Shown here one piece after another: positions 1 to 9,658 of a DNA stretch of 64,000 bases. The first letter of the stretch is position 1. Every line of letters starts with the position of its first letter. Below the pieces are notes generated by a model. It was not told where the DNA came from. It worked only from the letters and a program-made list of their open reading frames with translations, and made no database searches. Source of the stretch: Piscirickettsiaceae bacterium (GTDB taxonomy: Bacteria > Pseudomonadota > Gammaproteobacteria > Nitrosococcales > Methylophagaceae); NCBI GenBank assembly GCA_024685975.1, contig JAIBDZ010000001.1, forward strand, positions 1 to 64,000, written 5' to 3'. The position numbers and the translations under genes are program-made.

Positions 1-30
1 ACAATGTCCGGCTCTCAATATTATAGTTTG

Positions 31-58
31 AAGTAACGGGAATGTCCCGTTATTACTT
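31..58 (-). terminator. stem-loop just past mlaA
   Basis: An inverted repeat TAACGGGA / TCCCGTTA with a 3-base loop sits at 34-52. It extends outward (AAGTAA / TTACTT) if three bases at 50-52 are bulged. It abuts the mlaA stop codon and is placed like a terminator or 3'-end stabilising hairpin. There is no good T-tract after it on the minus strand, so a strong intrinsic terminator is not certain. Confidence 0.45.
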
Positions 59-779
59 AGTCAGAAAAGACATCAAATTCTTCCGGTGCATTACCATCAT
101 GAACAAGGCTTTGTCTGCGTTGTAAGTATGCATCACGGATGTAACTATATTCATCGATCGCTGCTTCATCTAATACTTTCTCTGCCTTGAGCAAGTCGGC
201 ACGATCATCAATAATACGAACGGCAAGCAATGGATTACGTGCGTCAGGTCCCGTGACATAAGTCACTGGATCACTGAAATAATCACCGACTAATCCAAGT
301 GTGTCTCGTGTATTGCTTGGGCCTAAGAATGGCAATACTAAATAAGGTCCAGTGCCGGTTCCCCATGCGCCTAATGTCTGGCCAAAATCTTCATCATTTT
401 TCTTGTAACCTAGGTCGGTCGCAACATCAATAAGCCCAACAAGGCCTACGGTGCTATTGATAGCAAAGCGGCTAGTATCTTCAAATGCTTGCGTGAATTT
501 AAACTGTAAGAGGTCATTGATGATGACGGTGATATCATTCAGATTGTTGAAGAAGTTATTGACACCATGTCTAATCGGTGTCGGCATGATCGTGTCATAA
601 CCTTGTGAAACGGGTTTAAGGACATTTTCATCTACTGTGTCATTAAAGGCATGCATGACACGATTATAGCCTTCTAGCGGATCATTGACTTCAGTTTGAT
701 GCTGCGTTGTGGCGCAAGCTGATAGCAGAAAAGTTGTTGCTACTACGCCACTTTTAAGAAATGAACTGATTTTGCTCAC
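57..779 (-). CDS. mlaA: MlaA/VacJ family outer-membrane lipoprotein
   Basis: A 240-residue protein with a lipoprotein signal peptide and lipobox LSAC (Cys22 is the predicted lipidated residue). The body carries the MlaA pattern DPLEGYNRVMHAFND near residues 33-47 and the conserved GLVGLIDVATDLG and DFGQTLGAWGTGTGPYLVLP stretches. MlaA sits in the outer membrane and passes mislocalised phospholipids from the outer leaflet to the MlaC/MlaFEDB system, which is not in this window. The family identity is clear. It is separated by about 125 bp from the downstream-reading lipid genes on the same strand, so co-transcription is possible but not shown. Confidence 0.93.
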   Translation of the reverse strand: MSKISSFLKSGVVATTFLLSACATTQHQTEVNDPLEGYNRVMHAFNDTVDENVLKPVSQGYDTIMPTPIRHGVNNFFNNLNDITVIINDLLQFKFTQAFEDTSRFAINSTVGLVGLIDVATDLGYKKNDEDFGQTLGAWGTGTGPYLVLPFLGPSNTRDTLGLVGDYFSDPVTYVTGPDARNPLLAVRIIDDRADLLKAEKVLDEAAIDEYSYIRDAYLQRRQSLVHDGNAPEEFDVFSD

Positions 780-905
780 GAGAATTTCCTAGGTAAAGGT
801 AATGTTAACTAGGACAAGATGATGGCATGAGCCTTGTGTCTAATCAAGCTCATTGGGGCAAAAAATGTCTTATTCTGCCAACTGTGTTGTATATTTGAGT
901 AAATT

Positions 906-1958
906 TTAGGTTGAGAGTTTGATGTATTCTGGGTCAAACACTGAGCGCTTTGGGGAAGAGGCGCGCCCATTATGTAAGTAGCTTGCAAAGACTTTAGTGA
1001 CAGCAGTCCAGTTGGTTTGTTCTGCATAATTGATGCAGTCAACTGGGTTGACCAATAATGCGTCTTGAATTGCGGTGGCGAGATCTGTATTTAATGCACC
1101 AGTGATTCCTGGTTGAATAACATCTTTAGGGCCAGTGACGGGGTAAGCCGCGACAGGTAAGCCGCATGCCATGGCTTCTAACATGACTAAACCAAATGTA
1201 TCGGTTTTACTCGGGAAGACAAAAACATCACCGCCGGATAACCATGATGCTAAGTCATGTCCTGATTTGGCTCCTGTAAATATCGCGTTTGGATACGCTT
1301 CTTTGAGCATGGTTAAATCGGGCCCATCACCAATCACTAATTTAGTACCGGGTAAATCTAACGATAAAAAGGCGTCAATATTTTTTTCGACTGCAATACG
1401 ACCCATATAGACCATGATAGGTTTTGGGTAATCTAATTGTTGGGCATGTTGAGGATTGAAAATTTCAGTATCAACTCCTCGTCCCCAGACTTTGACATTG
1501 CGGAAACCATTTTGCTTTAGGCGTTGTTTTTGTGAGTCTGTCGGGACTAAAGTGTAAATGGCTTTGCTGTGAAAACGTCGTAACCATGCATAAGTCCAAC
1601 TCGTTGGGATCGGGGCTCGTAACCGGACGTATTCAGGAAATTGAGTATGGTAAGAAGTAGTAAAAGTAATATTATTTTTTAAACACCATTTTCGTGCGGC
1701 GGATCCTAATGGGCCTTCCGTTGCGATATGAATGGCATCGGGGTCGATTGCTTCTAAATCACGGACTAATTTTTTACCCGGAAAAATGGCAAGACGAATC
1801 GATTTATAGCCTGGGCAAGGAATGGTGCGATGACCGACATGAGATAAGACGGTGACGTGGTGACCTAATTTACGTAATTCTTCAGATGTCGCGGTTAACG
1901 TTCTGACGACACCGTTAACTTGAGGGTGCCAAGCATCGGTCACAATCACAATCTTCAT
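906..1958 (-). CDS. agt: GT4-family glycosyltransferase, probable Agt-like glycolipid synthase
   Basis: A 350-residue GT-B fold enzyme. The N-terminal nucleotide-free domain starts at MKIVIVTDAWHPQVNGVV, and the C-terminal sugar-nucleotide domain has VWGRGVDTEIF and the E-x7-E signature region FGLVMLEAMACGLPVAAYP near residues 255-275. GT4 enzymes transfer sugars to lipid acceptors. It starts 1 bp after the stop of the phosphoesterase gene on the same strand, so the two form an operon. That pairing is the one described for PlcP (phospholipase C-like) and Agt, which replace phospholipids by glycosyl-diacylglycerols under phosphate limitation. The GT4 call is firm; the Agt role is inferred from the neighbour and the Pho box at 2807-2839. 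Confidence 0.7.
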   Translation of the reverse strand: MKIVIVTDAWHPQVNGVVRTLTATSEELRKLGHHVTVLSHVGHRTIPCPGYKSIRLAIFPGKKLVRDLEAIDPDAIHIATEGPLGSAARKWCLKNNITFTTSYHTQFPEYVRLRAPIPTSWTYAWLRRFHSKAIYTLVPTDSQKQRLKQNGFRNVKVWGRGVDTEIFNPQHAQQLDYPKPIMVYMGRIAVEKNIDAFLSLDLPGTKLVIGDGPDLTMLKEAYPNAIFTGAKSGHDLASWLSGGDVFVFPSKTDTFGLVMLEAMACGLPVAAYPVTGPKDVIQPGITGALNTDLATAIQDALLVNPVDCINYAEQTNWTAVTKVFASYLHNGRASSPKRSVFDPEYIKLST

Positions 1959-1959
1959 A

Positions 1960-2754
1960 TTAAGCGGCCTTTAGGTGGAGGATTGGTTTTTGTTTATTGT
2001 CTCTATCCGTCCAGTTGATGATTTCCATTTGACCGTCAGGATGTTCGACTAATGCGGTGCAGCTTTCTACCCAGTCACCACAGTTGTAATAATCGATGCC
2101 ATTGATTTTAGTCATTTCAGCACGGTGGATATGACCACATACAACGCCGGATACGCCGGTTTGTTTGGCTTCTTGGGCAACAGCTTCTTCAAAGTTGCTG
2201 ATGTATTGCACCGCGTTTTTGACTTTATGTTTTAAAAATGCCGCTAAAGACCAATAAGGAAAGCCTAATTTACGGCGACCATAATTGACCCAACTATTGG
2301 CCTTGAGTAACCAGTCGTATAAGCGGCTGCCGACTTTGGCGAGCATCGGCGAACAGGCGACAACGCCATCGAATCGGTCGCCGTGCAGAATTAATAGTTT
2401 TCTGTCGTCAGCGGTGGTGTGAATGGCTTCGTGTTGAATTTCAACATTGCCAAATACTGCGCCATTAAAATCACGTAAAATTTCGTCGTGATTTCCCGGT
2501 ACATAAATCACTTTGGTATCGTGTTTGGCTTTACCTAATAGGGTGCGGATGACGTTATTATGGGCTTGTGGCCAGTACATCCTTTTTTTCATTTCCCATA
2601 CATCGATGATGTCGCCGACCAAATAAAGGTAGTCACATTCAACGTTGTGCAAGAAATCGAGTAGAAACTCTGCACTACAACCATGGAACCCGAGATGTAC
2701 GTCTGAAATCCAGACACTTCGTACTTTGAGCGGCGATCCTGTTTTTATTTGCAT
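1960..2754 (-). CDS. plcP: calcineurin-like metallophosphoesterase, probable phospholipase C PlcP (LpxH relative)
   Basis: A 264-residue binuclear-metal phosphoesterase of the COG2908 group. The metal-site motifs run in order: SDVHLG (Asp18, His20), VGDIID (Asp48), GNHDE near residue 87, ILHGDRFD, and GHIHRAE near residue 205. The segment MYWPQAHNNVIRTLL is typical, as I recall, of PlcP-like proteins rather than of the shorter canonical LpxH. PlcP removes phosphocholine or phosphoethanolamine headgroups from phospholipids to yield diacylglycerol, which the following GT4 enzyme could glycosylate. A Pho box lies about 50 bp upstream. LpxH activity (UDP-2,3-diacylglucosamine cleavage) is the main alternative and cannot be excluded by reading. 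Confidence 0.65.
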   Translation of the reverse strand: MQIKTGSPLKVRSVWISDVHLGFHGCSAEFLLDFLHNVECDYLYLVGDIIDVWEMKKRMYWPQAHNNVIRTLLGKAKHDTKVIYVPGNHDEILRDFNGAVFGNVEIQHEAIHTTADDRKLLILHGDRFDGVVACSPMLAKVGSRLYDWLLKANSWVNYGRRKLGFPYWSLAAFLKHKVKNAVQYISNFEEAVAQEAKQTGVSGVVCGHIHRAEMTKINGIDYYNCGDWVESCTALVEHPDGQMEIINWTDRDNKQKPILHLKAA

Positions 2755-2806
2755 AATCTCATCTTCTCTGTCCTTTTGGCGTCACTTTACTGCGGCAATA
2801 TTGCAA

Positions 2807-2839
2807 CGAGATGAAATATTTATGTCAGTATTGTGACCG
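2807..2839 (-). promoter_or_regulatory. putative Pho box (three 11-bp direct repeats) upstream of plcP-agt
   Basis: Read on the minus strand there are three consecutive 11-base units with cores CGGTCAC, CTGACAT and ATTTCAT, each followed by four bases that are AT-rich in the first two units. They match the PhoB unit CTGTCAT + 4 at 5-6 of 7 core positions each. The exact 11-base phasing and the location 53-85 bp before the plcP start are what a PhoB-activated promoter needs. This is a sequence match only. Confidence 0.6.
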
Positions 2840-2906
2840 GTTGAGTTTGGGCTGGTGAGATGACGTATAATCAGATCATAATCAATTCAATCTGGTGTAT
2901 TTAATG

Positions 2907-4952
2907 ATGACTAATCCTTTATTAACAGAAACGATTTTACCGCCGTTTTCTCGTATTTTGGCTGAACATGTTGAGCCGGCTGTCGAGACAGTGTTACAAG
3001 AAGCAAAACAAACTGTCGCGGATTTATTAACGCATTTAGATACACCGACATGGCAGTCGCTTATTATTCCAATGGAAGAAATTGATGCCAATATTCAACG
3101 GGTGTGGTCGCCAATTAGCCATTTGAACTCAGTGATGAATTCAGAAGAATTACGCGTTGCTTACAACGCGTGTTTGCCGAAGTTAAGTGAATTCAGCACG
3201 GAGCTTGGACAAAATGAAGGTTTATTCAAAGCGTATAAAACCTTAGCCAATAGCGATGAATATGGCAGCCTAGATACTGCTCAGAAAAAAGTGATTGATA
3301 ATGCCATACGCGATTTTCGATTATCAGGTATAGAACTTTCTCAAGATGATCGTGATCGTTATAAAACATTGTCACAATCGCTCACTGAGCTGACAGCTAA
3401 ATTTGAAGAAAATGTGTTGGATGCGACGCACGCTTGGCAAAAATGCATTGCAGATGAGTCGCAATTAGCGGGTTTACCTGAGTCTGCTAAAGCGATGGCG
3501 GCACAAATGGCGGAACGCGCTGAAGAAGAAGGTTGGTTGTTTACGTTAGATTACCCTTCTTATTTGCCAATTATGACGTATGCGGATGATAGGGCATTGA
3601 GAGAAGAGTGTTATACCGCTTTTGCGACTAGAGCCTCAGATCAAGGACCTTATGCCAATCAATGGGATAATACGCCCGTCATTGCTGACATTTTATCTTT
3701 GCGTCACCAATTGGCGAATTTAATCGGTTTTGATAATCATGCCAAGCGTTCATTGGCAACAAAAATGGCACAATCCCCACAACAAGTGCTGGATTTCTTA
3801 TCCGATCTTGCTAAGCGTTCTAAACCCATTGCTGAGCAAGAAATGGCTGAATTACGTGATTTTGCTAAAGAAACGGCGGGCATTGAAGATTTAGCAGCAT
3901 GGGATATGATGTATTTTGCTGAGAAACTACGTCAGCAACGTTACGCTATTTCACAAGAAGAAGTGAAACCGTACTTTCCTGAAAGTCAGGTTGTGCCGGG
4001 CTTATTTGCTGTGGTGAATAAACTGTATGGCTTGACGATTGTAGAGCGACATGATGTCGATGTTTGGCATGAGGATGTTCGTTTCTTTGATATATTTGAT
4101 GTTGATGGCCAACTTCGTGGGCAATTTTATTTAGATCTTTATGCTCGCCAACATAAGCGAGGCGGGGCATGGATGGATGAATGCAAAGTGCGACGTCAAA
4201 CGGCGATCGGTATGCAAACGCCTGTCGCGTATTTAACTTGTAATTTTTCAGAGCCATTGGGTGATAAACCAGCATTATTTACCCATGATGAAGTGACCAC
4301 CTTATTCCATGAGTTTGGTCATGGGCTGCATCATATGTTAACCAAAATCCCATATTCAGATGTATCAGGGATCAATGGTGTGCCATGGGATGCCGTTGAG
4401 TTGCCAAGTCAGTTTATGGAAAATTGGTGTTGGGAGCGCGAAGCTTTAGATTTGATTTCAGGGCATTATGAAACGGGAGAGCCGTTACCGGATGCCTTAT
4501 TTGACAAAATGATTGCCGCGCGTAATTTTCACTCTGCGATGATGATGGTTCGTCAATTAGAATTTTCATTGTTTGATTTCCGTCTGCATCTGGAATATGA
4601 CCCAGAACAGGCTGAAACAAACCAAGCTGAAGCCATTTTAGCGGATGTGAGAAAGCAAGTCTCTGTTGTGCAACCGCCGGCATTTAACCGTTTTGCTCAG
4701 GGATTCTCTCATATATTTGCTGGTGGGTATGCTGCAGGGTATTACAGTTATAAATGGGCGGAAGTATTATCTGCTGATGCCTTTTCTCGTTTTGAAGAAG
4801 AGGGCATTTTTAATCGGCAGACGGGAGAAGCCTTTTTGAAAGCCATTTTAGAGCAAGGTGGTTCTCGTGAACCGATGGCATTATTTGTTGAGTTTCGAGG
4901 TCGCGAACCTGAAATAGATGCCTTATTGCGTCATTCAGGCATTGCTGCTTAA
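2907..4952 (+). CDS. prlC: oligopeptidase A (M3 zinc metallopeptidase)
   Basis: An M3-family thimet-type peptidase of 681 residues from the chosen start. The zinc site HEFGH is at about residues 468-472, with the third ligand in the following helix (ELPSQFMENW region). It degrades short peptides, including cleaved signal peptides, in the cytoplasm. A GTG at 2895 and an ATG at 2904 are also in frame; 2907 is chosen because MTNPLL matches the usual N-terminus of the family. It converges with the APC permease gene, and the stop codon lies inside a perfect 10-bp hairpin. Confidence 0.93.
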   Translation: MTNPLLTETILPPFSRILAEHVEPAVETVLQEAKQTVADLLTHLDTPTWQSLIIPMEEIDANIQRVWSPISHLNSVMNSEELRVAYNACLPKLSEFSTELGQNEGLFKAYKTLANSDEYGSLDTAQKKVIDNAIRDFRLSGIELSQDDRDRYKTLSQSLTELTAKFEENVLDATHAWQKCIADESQLAGLPESAKAMAAQMAERAEEEGWLFTLDYPSYLPIMTYADDRALREECYTAFATRASDQGPYANQWDNTPVIADILSLRHQLANLIGFDNHAKRSLATKMAQSPQQVLDFLSDLAKRSKPIAEQEMAELRDFAKETAGIEDLAAWDMMYFAEKLRQQRYAISQEEVKPYFPESQVVPGLFAVVNKLYGLTIVERHDVDVWHEDVRFFDIFDVDGQLRGQFYLDLYARQHKRGGAWMDECKVRRQTAIGMQTPVAYLTCNFSEPLGDKPALFTHDEVTTLFHEFGHGLHHMLTKIPYSDVSGINGVPWDAVELPSQFMENWCWEREALDLISGHYETGEPLPDALFDKMIAARNFHSAMMMVRQLEFSLFDFRLHLEYDPEQAETNQAEAILADVRKQVSVVQPPAFNRFAQGFSHIFAGGYAAGYYSYKWAEVLSADAFSRFEEEGIFNRQTGEAFLKAILEQGGSREPMALFVEFRGREPEIDALLRHSGIAA

Positions 4953-4971
4953 CGGTCTGGTGTTAAGCAGC
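4944..4971. terminator. perfect 10-bp hairpin spanning both stop codons of convergent genes
   Basis: GCTGCTTAAC at 4944-4953 and its exact complement at 4962-4971 enclose an 8-base loop. The TAA of prlC and the TAA of the opposing permease both lie in the arms, so each gene ends in the same palindrome. No T-tract follows on either side, so it may act as a 3'-end stabiliser or a factor-assisted terminator rather than an intrinsic one. Confidence 0.55.
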
Positions 4972-6279
4972 CTGCTGGGTATGATGTTTTGAATATAACC
5001 AAGCCCCTATCGTTAATAAACTGTATAGGCCTAAGATAAAAAACAGTTGTTGCGGTTGCGTGGTTAACTCGTAATATAAAATTAACAACGTCGCCGCTAG
5101 CAACCCGATGAAGGCGCAAATCGTGATGGGTAGTGAAGAGCGTGTTTTATGACGAATAGTGTAATTGGCATAGACCATCAGTAATGACACGAGTAAAAAA
5201 GTGACACTACCAAACTCTAAAATGACTTCTAGATTTCCTGCCAACACAAGCAGAAATGCTGACGTTGCCATCGCTAAAATGGCAAAAACGGGAATATGGT
5301 TATATCGCTTGGCTAAGACCGCAGGAAAGTAGCCATCATGCGCGATGGCGGCGACTTGTCTAGAGGCACCAAAGACCGTCCCGCTGATGGCACTGCTGCT
5401 AGCAAGCAGTGCGCCGATAATCACCAAATCAGTACCCCAATGACCTAATACATTTTCTGCGCCAGCTGCAAGGGCGTACTCTTTATTTTGTATGATGTCA
5501 TCAAATGGAATCGCGAGAATAGCGCCAAGTGAGATGACAACATAAATAAGCATGGCGAGGAAAAGAGCGGTATAGATAACTTTAGGAATATTCTTTTCTG
5601 GCTCATCCATTTCATTGACAGCGTTAATGACCAGCTGAAATCCTTCATAGGCTACAAAAGTGAGCGATGCGACAATCACAATGGATAACAGACTCACGTC
5701 TGGGTTTTGTTGAAATAATACTGGCAACGAAGTTTGACTATTATTGATTAAGACAAATGAAATAATGGCAAGGATCACAAGTTTAGAATAAACCATGAGA
5801 TCTTCTATTTTGCCCATGCCTTTGACGCTCCAAACATTCACTAAGGTAAAGAGTAAAATGACGGCACCTGCAACCAGTTTCCTGGCAAACTCACTGTCTG
5901 CATACGCAAACCCGCTGATGGCGTATGAGGAAAAGGTGTAAGCATACAAGGCTAAAGTGCTGATATAACCAAAGATGACCCACCATCCGATGAGTGATGC
6001 GGCAAAAGGTGAGTTTGGAAAAGTTCTTTTGTAAAAGGCGTAGGTTGCGCCTTCATCTTGATAATAGACGCCTAACTTTATATAAGCGTATGCGGCCAAG
6101 GCAGCTAAGATGGCTCCGAGCAGAATAATGATGGGCGTGTATGCGCCAACCATGGCGACAGAAATACCTAAAATGGTAAAGATTCCACCGCCGACCATAC
6201 CGCCTAATGCAATGGCAATAAGCTCAGGTACACCAAGGGTTTTATTCCGTTTTCTATGACAAGAGTGTGACATAGCCAT
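4963..6279 (-). CDS. APC-superfamily amino acid permease
   Basis: A 438-residue integral membrane protein with about 12 hydrophobic segments. The first segment holds the APC signature GLY-rich turn (IALGGMVGGGIFTILGISVA), and the central part has VAYEGFQLVINAVNEMDEPEKNIP, the loop typical of amino acid/polyamine/organocation transporters. The C-terminal end SKHHTQQAA is cytosolic-looking. Substrate cannot be told from the sequence. It is monocistronic between prlC and the divergent ubiD; no regulatory site was recognised in the 270-bp upstream region. Confidence 0.85.
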   Translation of the reverse strand: MAMSHSCHRKRNKTLGVPELIAIALGGMVGGGIFTILGISVAMVGAYTPIIILLGAILAALAAYAYIKLGVYYQDEGATYAFYKRTFPNSPFAASLIGWWVIFGYISTLALYAYTFSSYAISGFAYADSEFARKLVAGAVILLFTLVNVWSVKGMGKIEDLMVYSKLVILAIISFVLINNSQTSLPVLFQQNPDVSLLSIVIVASLTFVAYEGFQLVINAVNEMDEPEKNIPKVIYTALFLAMLIYVVISLGAILAIPFDDIIQNKEYALAAGAENVLGHWGTDLVIIGALLASSSAISGTVFGASRQVAAIAHDGYFPAVLAKRYNHIPVFAILAMATSAFLLVLAGNLEVILEFGSVTFLLVSLLMVYANYTIRHKTRSSLPITICAFIGLLAATLLILYYELTTQPQQLFFILGLYSLLTIGAWLYSKHHTQQAA

Positions 6280-6549
6280 GTTAGTTTGTAATATTGATCA
6301 TTTTAAAATGATGGCCACCTATATTTATCGGTAGATAAGAGTGCGCTGAAAAGACATTATAATTTTCAGTAAGAGACAGACTATAATTTGCCTCATATGA
6401 AGAATCAATAAAAAGTGTGCAAATAGCTGGTAAGCTCTTCTATCACATCATGTTAAGTTCTAGATGACAAATAAAATAGTGATTGACGGAGGCGTTAGAG
6501 GCTTCCTTGAATAACTTAAATCAAATATCAATATTGAGAATAGGTATAA

Positions 6550-8016
6550 ATGAAATATACGGATCTGAGGGATTTTATTGCACATCTTGAAGCAAGAGGT
6601 GATCTGAAACGAATCAGTAAGGAAATTGATCCGCATTTGGAAATGACGGAAATTTGCGACAGGGTACTGCGTGCTGGCGGGCCTGCAATCTTATTTGAAA
6701 ATCCAAAAGGGAGTGAAATCCCAGTATTAGCCAATTTATTTGGTACGCCTGAACGGGTCGCGAACGGCATGGGAGAGGAATCCGTCGAGGCTTTGCGAGG
6801 AGTGGGAAAGTTATTGGCTTTTTTAAAAGAGCCTGAACCTCCTAAAGGCATGAAAGATGCTTGGCAAAAACTACCCATTTATAAGCAAGTGTTGAGCATG
6901 GCGCCAAAAGTCGTCAAAACAGCCGCTTGCCAAGAAGTCATATTGGAAGGTGATGATATTGATTTGGGCCAATATCCGATCCAATTGTGTTGGCCTGAAG
7001 ATGTCGCGCCATTGATTACATGGGGATTAGTCGTGACAAAAGGCCCTCATCAAGCCCGTCAAAATATGGGTATTTATCGGCAGCAAGTGATTGGTAAAAA
7101 CCGCGTGATCATGCGCTGGTTATCTCATCGTGGTGGAGCATTAGATTTTAAAGAATGGCAACAACTTCATCCAGGTGAGCCGTTTCCGGTCAGTGTGGTC
7201 TTGGGTTGTGATCCCGCAACTATCTTGGCCGCGGTGACGCCTATTCCTGATAGTTTGTCTGAATATGCCTTTGCAGGATTATTACGAGGTTCAAAAACAG
7301 AATTAGTGACTTGCCAGACTAATGACTTACAAGTGCCTGCTAGCGCTGAAATTGTTTTAGAAGGCGCGATATATCCAGATGATATGGCGGACGAAGGTCC
7401 TTATGGTGATCATACCGGCTATTATAATGAAGTCGATCGTTTCCCTGTTTTTACGATTGAACGCATTACACAACGTAAAAACCCCATTTATCATAGTACT
7501 TATACTGGCCGTCCACCGGATGAACCTGCTGTATTAGGTGTTGCGCTGAATGAAGTGTTTGTACCTATTTTACAGAAGCAGTTTCCAGAAATAGTTGATT
7601 TCTATTTGCCGCCTGAAGGTTGTTCATACCGTGTTGCTGTCGTCAGTATGAAAAAACAATACCCAGGTCACGCAAAAAGGGTAATGATGGGTGTATGGTC
7701 TTTCCTACGACAATTTATGTACACTAAATTTGTGATCGTGGTTGATGATGATGTGAATACACGTGATTGGCAAGATGTGATTTGGGCTATGACGACAAGG
7801 ATGGATCCGGCACGTGATACCACCTTGATCGAGCAGACGCCTATTGATTATTTGGATTTTGCGTCGCCTGTATCAGGCTTAGGATCCAAAATGGGCATGG
7901 ATGCAACCAATAAATTGCCGGGTGAAACAAATAGAGAATGGGGCAGACCAATCAAACGTGATGACGAGGTTGTCGCGAGAGTGGATGCATTCTGGGATAG
8001 TTTAGGGCTAGATTAA
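6550..8016 (+). CDS. ubiD: 4-hydroxy-3-polyprenylbenzoate decarboxylase UbiD
   Basis: A 488-residue UbiD-family decarboxylase close to the usual length (about 490-497). It starts with the conserved [22 protein letters not shown] and carries [20 protein letters not shown] and the [13 protein letters not shown] stretches around the prenyl-FMN site. It removes the carboxyl group from the octaprenylated ring in ubiquinone biosynthesis and needs prenyl-FMN from UbiX (not present here). The next gene, a diguanylate cyclase, begins 28 bp after the stop and may be read through. Confidence 0.95.
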   Translation: MKYTDLRDFIAHLEARGDLKRISKEIDPHLEMTEICDRVLRAGGPAILFENPKGSEIPVLANLFGTPERVANGMGEESVEALRGVGKLLAFLKEPEPPKGMKDAWQKLPIYKQVLSMAPKVVKTAACQEVILEGDDIDLGQYPIQLCWPEDVAPLITWGLVVTKGPHQARQNMGIYRQQVIGKNRVIMRWLSHRGGALDFKEWQQLHPGEPFPVSVVLGCDPATILAAVTPIPDSLSEYAFAGLLRGSKTELVTCQTNDLQVPASAEIVLEGAIYPDDMADEGPYGDHTGYYNEVDRFPVFTIERITQRKNPIYHSTYTGRPPDEPAVLGVALNEVFVPILQKQFPEIVDFYLPPEGCSYRVAVVSMKKQYPGHAKRVMMGVWSFLRQFMYTKFVIVVDDDVNTRDWQDVIWAMTTRMDPARDTTLIEQTPIDYLDFASPVSGLGSKMGMDATNKLPGETNREWGRPIKRDDEVVARVDAFWDSLGLD

Positions 8017-8044
8017 AAATAGGAATGGTTAGCACTAATGAGTA

Positions 8045-9217
8045 ATGGACACTACGAAAAAGGGCATTGCATTGAGTCGTTTATCCGTATCTGAACGCGT
8101 TCTGCTAGCACGGGTGAGATTATTTTTTGGTCATGCCTCAGGTAATGCTTTAGCGGTAACATTTGGTGCCGGCTTGATGTTAACGGTCTTTTATTCGGCT
8201 GATATTCCGACACGAGTTATGACACTTTGGGGAAGTGCCGTTGTTATGACTGTTGTTGGCATTTTTATTGTTGAATATTTTTTCCAACGCACAGAACTGA
8301 CCATTGACAATGCTAAGCAATGGATTTCGCTACGTATGTTGCCTGGGATAGTCATTGGCATGTTATACGGTATGGCGCCTTTTTTATTACCTGACAATAC
8401 CCCGATTCAAAGTGAAATGTTCACTTTTGTTATTTTGTCTGCCGTGATCACGGTTGCGACAACCAGCTATTCGATTATGCCGGTGTATTATCTGGTATTA
8501 AATGCGGTGACAATGGTGCCGTTGACGATATATTTCGCATTGCGTCCTGATGAATTGCACATGATTATGGTGGTGACAGCCATTATTTGGCAGGCGGTGG
8601 TATTGAAAAATGCCATGGCCGTTTCAAAGACATCGATTGGCCTTGCTTATTTGACCGAAGAATTAAAAGATGAAACGGCCCATCACCGAGAGACAAAGAC
8701 ACAATTAGAGAAAATGGCCAGTCAAGATAGTTTGACTGAGCTGCCTAACAGACGCATATTAATGACTTACCTTGAGCATTTGATTATTCAAGCAAAACGC
8801 TATCAAACCGATTTTGTGGTGATGTTTATAGATATCGATGATTTCAAACAAATCAATGATAACTACGGTCATGAAGCGGGAGATATTTTACTTAAGCAGG
8901 TTGCTAGTCGTTTGAAAAATCTGGTGAGAGAGTCCGATATGGTGGCGCGTTATGGCGGTGATGAATTTGTGCTAGTGTCAACCCATGTCACCGTTGAAGA
9001 CTTGGTGTTACCTGAGCGTATATTATCGGCTTTAGCAGAGCCTGTGATGTTATCCAATGACGATGTGTCTACATTTGGCTCTATTGGTATTGCACAATAT
9101 CCTAAAAATGGTAAAACGCCGGAAGCCTTAATTCGTGCTGCTGACGAAGCGATGTACAAAGTGAAATCAACAGGCAAGAGTGGCTTTGCTATCAGTGAAA
9201 CTGAAGCCAGTCATTGA
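8045..9217 (+). CDS. membrane-anchored diguanylate cyclase
   Basis: A 390-residue protein. The N-terminal 195 residues contain about six transmembrane helices with no recognised sensor name, followed by a short linker and a GGDEF domain from about residue 225. The catalytic motif is GGDEF at 304-308, and the inhibitory I-site RESD lies exactly five residues before it, so an active, product-inhibited cyclase making c-di-GMP is expected. The ligand of the membrane domain is unknown. The stop is 2 bp from that of the convergent moaE. Confidence 0.9.
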   Translation: MDTTKKGIALSRLSVSERVLLARVRLFFGHASGNALAVTFGAGLMLTVFYSADIPTRVMTLWGSAVVMTVVGIFIVEYFFQRTELTIDNAKQWISLRMLPGIVIGMLYGMAPFLLPDNTPIQSEMFTFVILSAVITVATTSYSIMPVYYLVLNAVTMVPLTIYFALRPDELHMIMVVTAIIWQAVVLKNAMAVSKTSIGLAYLTEELKDETAHHRETKTQLEKMASQDSLTELPNRRILMTYLEHLIIQAKRYQTDFVVMFIDIDDFKQINDNYGHEAGDILLKQVASRLKNLVRESDMVARYGGDEFVLVSTHVTVEDLVLPERILSALAEPVMLSNDDVSTFGSIGIAQYPKNGKTPEALIRAADEAMYKVKSTGKSGFAISETEASH

Positions 9218-9218
9218 G

Positions 9219-9656
9219 TTAAAAACCGTCGGTATTTTCTGCTACCCAACGATCGCCATCAGGCCGAGTTTCTTTTTTCCAAAATGGCGCCCGATGTTTC
9301 AATTCTTCAATTAACCAACTACACGCATCTAAACTGGCTTTACGGTGTGCAGACCAGCATGCAATTAACATAATGGCTTGGCTCGGTAAAATATCGCCGA
9401 CACGGTGAATAATTAATACATCTAATAGATCCCATTTTTCGCTGGCTTCAGCAATGAGTTTATCTAGATAATGTTGTGTCATAGCAGGGTAATGCTCGAG
9501 CGTCATCGCCGAGACATCACTATTGTCATTAAAATCTCGCATAGTGCCAACGAATGTTGCTGTTGCGCCAAACTGAGTGTCTAATTGCATTTTTTCCTGA
9601 TGCTCAGAAATGGCTTGCCAAGGATCTAATGGTTTCTCGATGATATAACTTGGCAT
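9219..9656 (-). CDS. moaE: molybdopterin synthase catalytic subunit MoaE
   Basis: A 145-residue MoaE. It has the conserved GATATFVGTMRDFN start region, the AHRKASLDACSWLIEELKHRAPFWKKE segment holding active-site lysines, and the DGDRWVAENT tail. Together with MoaD it converts cyclic pyranopterin monophosphate to molybdopterin by inserting two sulfurs. The gene begins 2 bp downstream of moaD on the same strand; moaC lies divergently. Confidence 0.94.
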   Translation of the reverse strand: MPSYIIEKPLDPWQAISEHQEKMQLDTQFGATATFVGTMRDFNDNSDVSAMTLEHYPAMTQHYLDKLIAEASEKWDLLDVLIIHRVGDILPSQAIMLIACWSAHRKASLDACSWLIEELKHRAPFWKKETRPDGDRWVAENTDGF

Positions 9657-9658
9657 GA

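Noticed and set aside
1171-1410. Plus-strand frame inside the glycosyltransferase gene
   Set aside because: Antisense shadow without a start site or domain.
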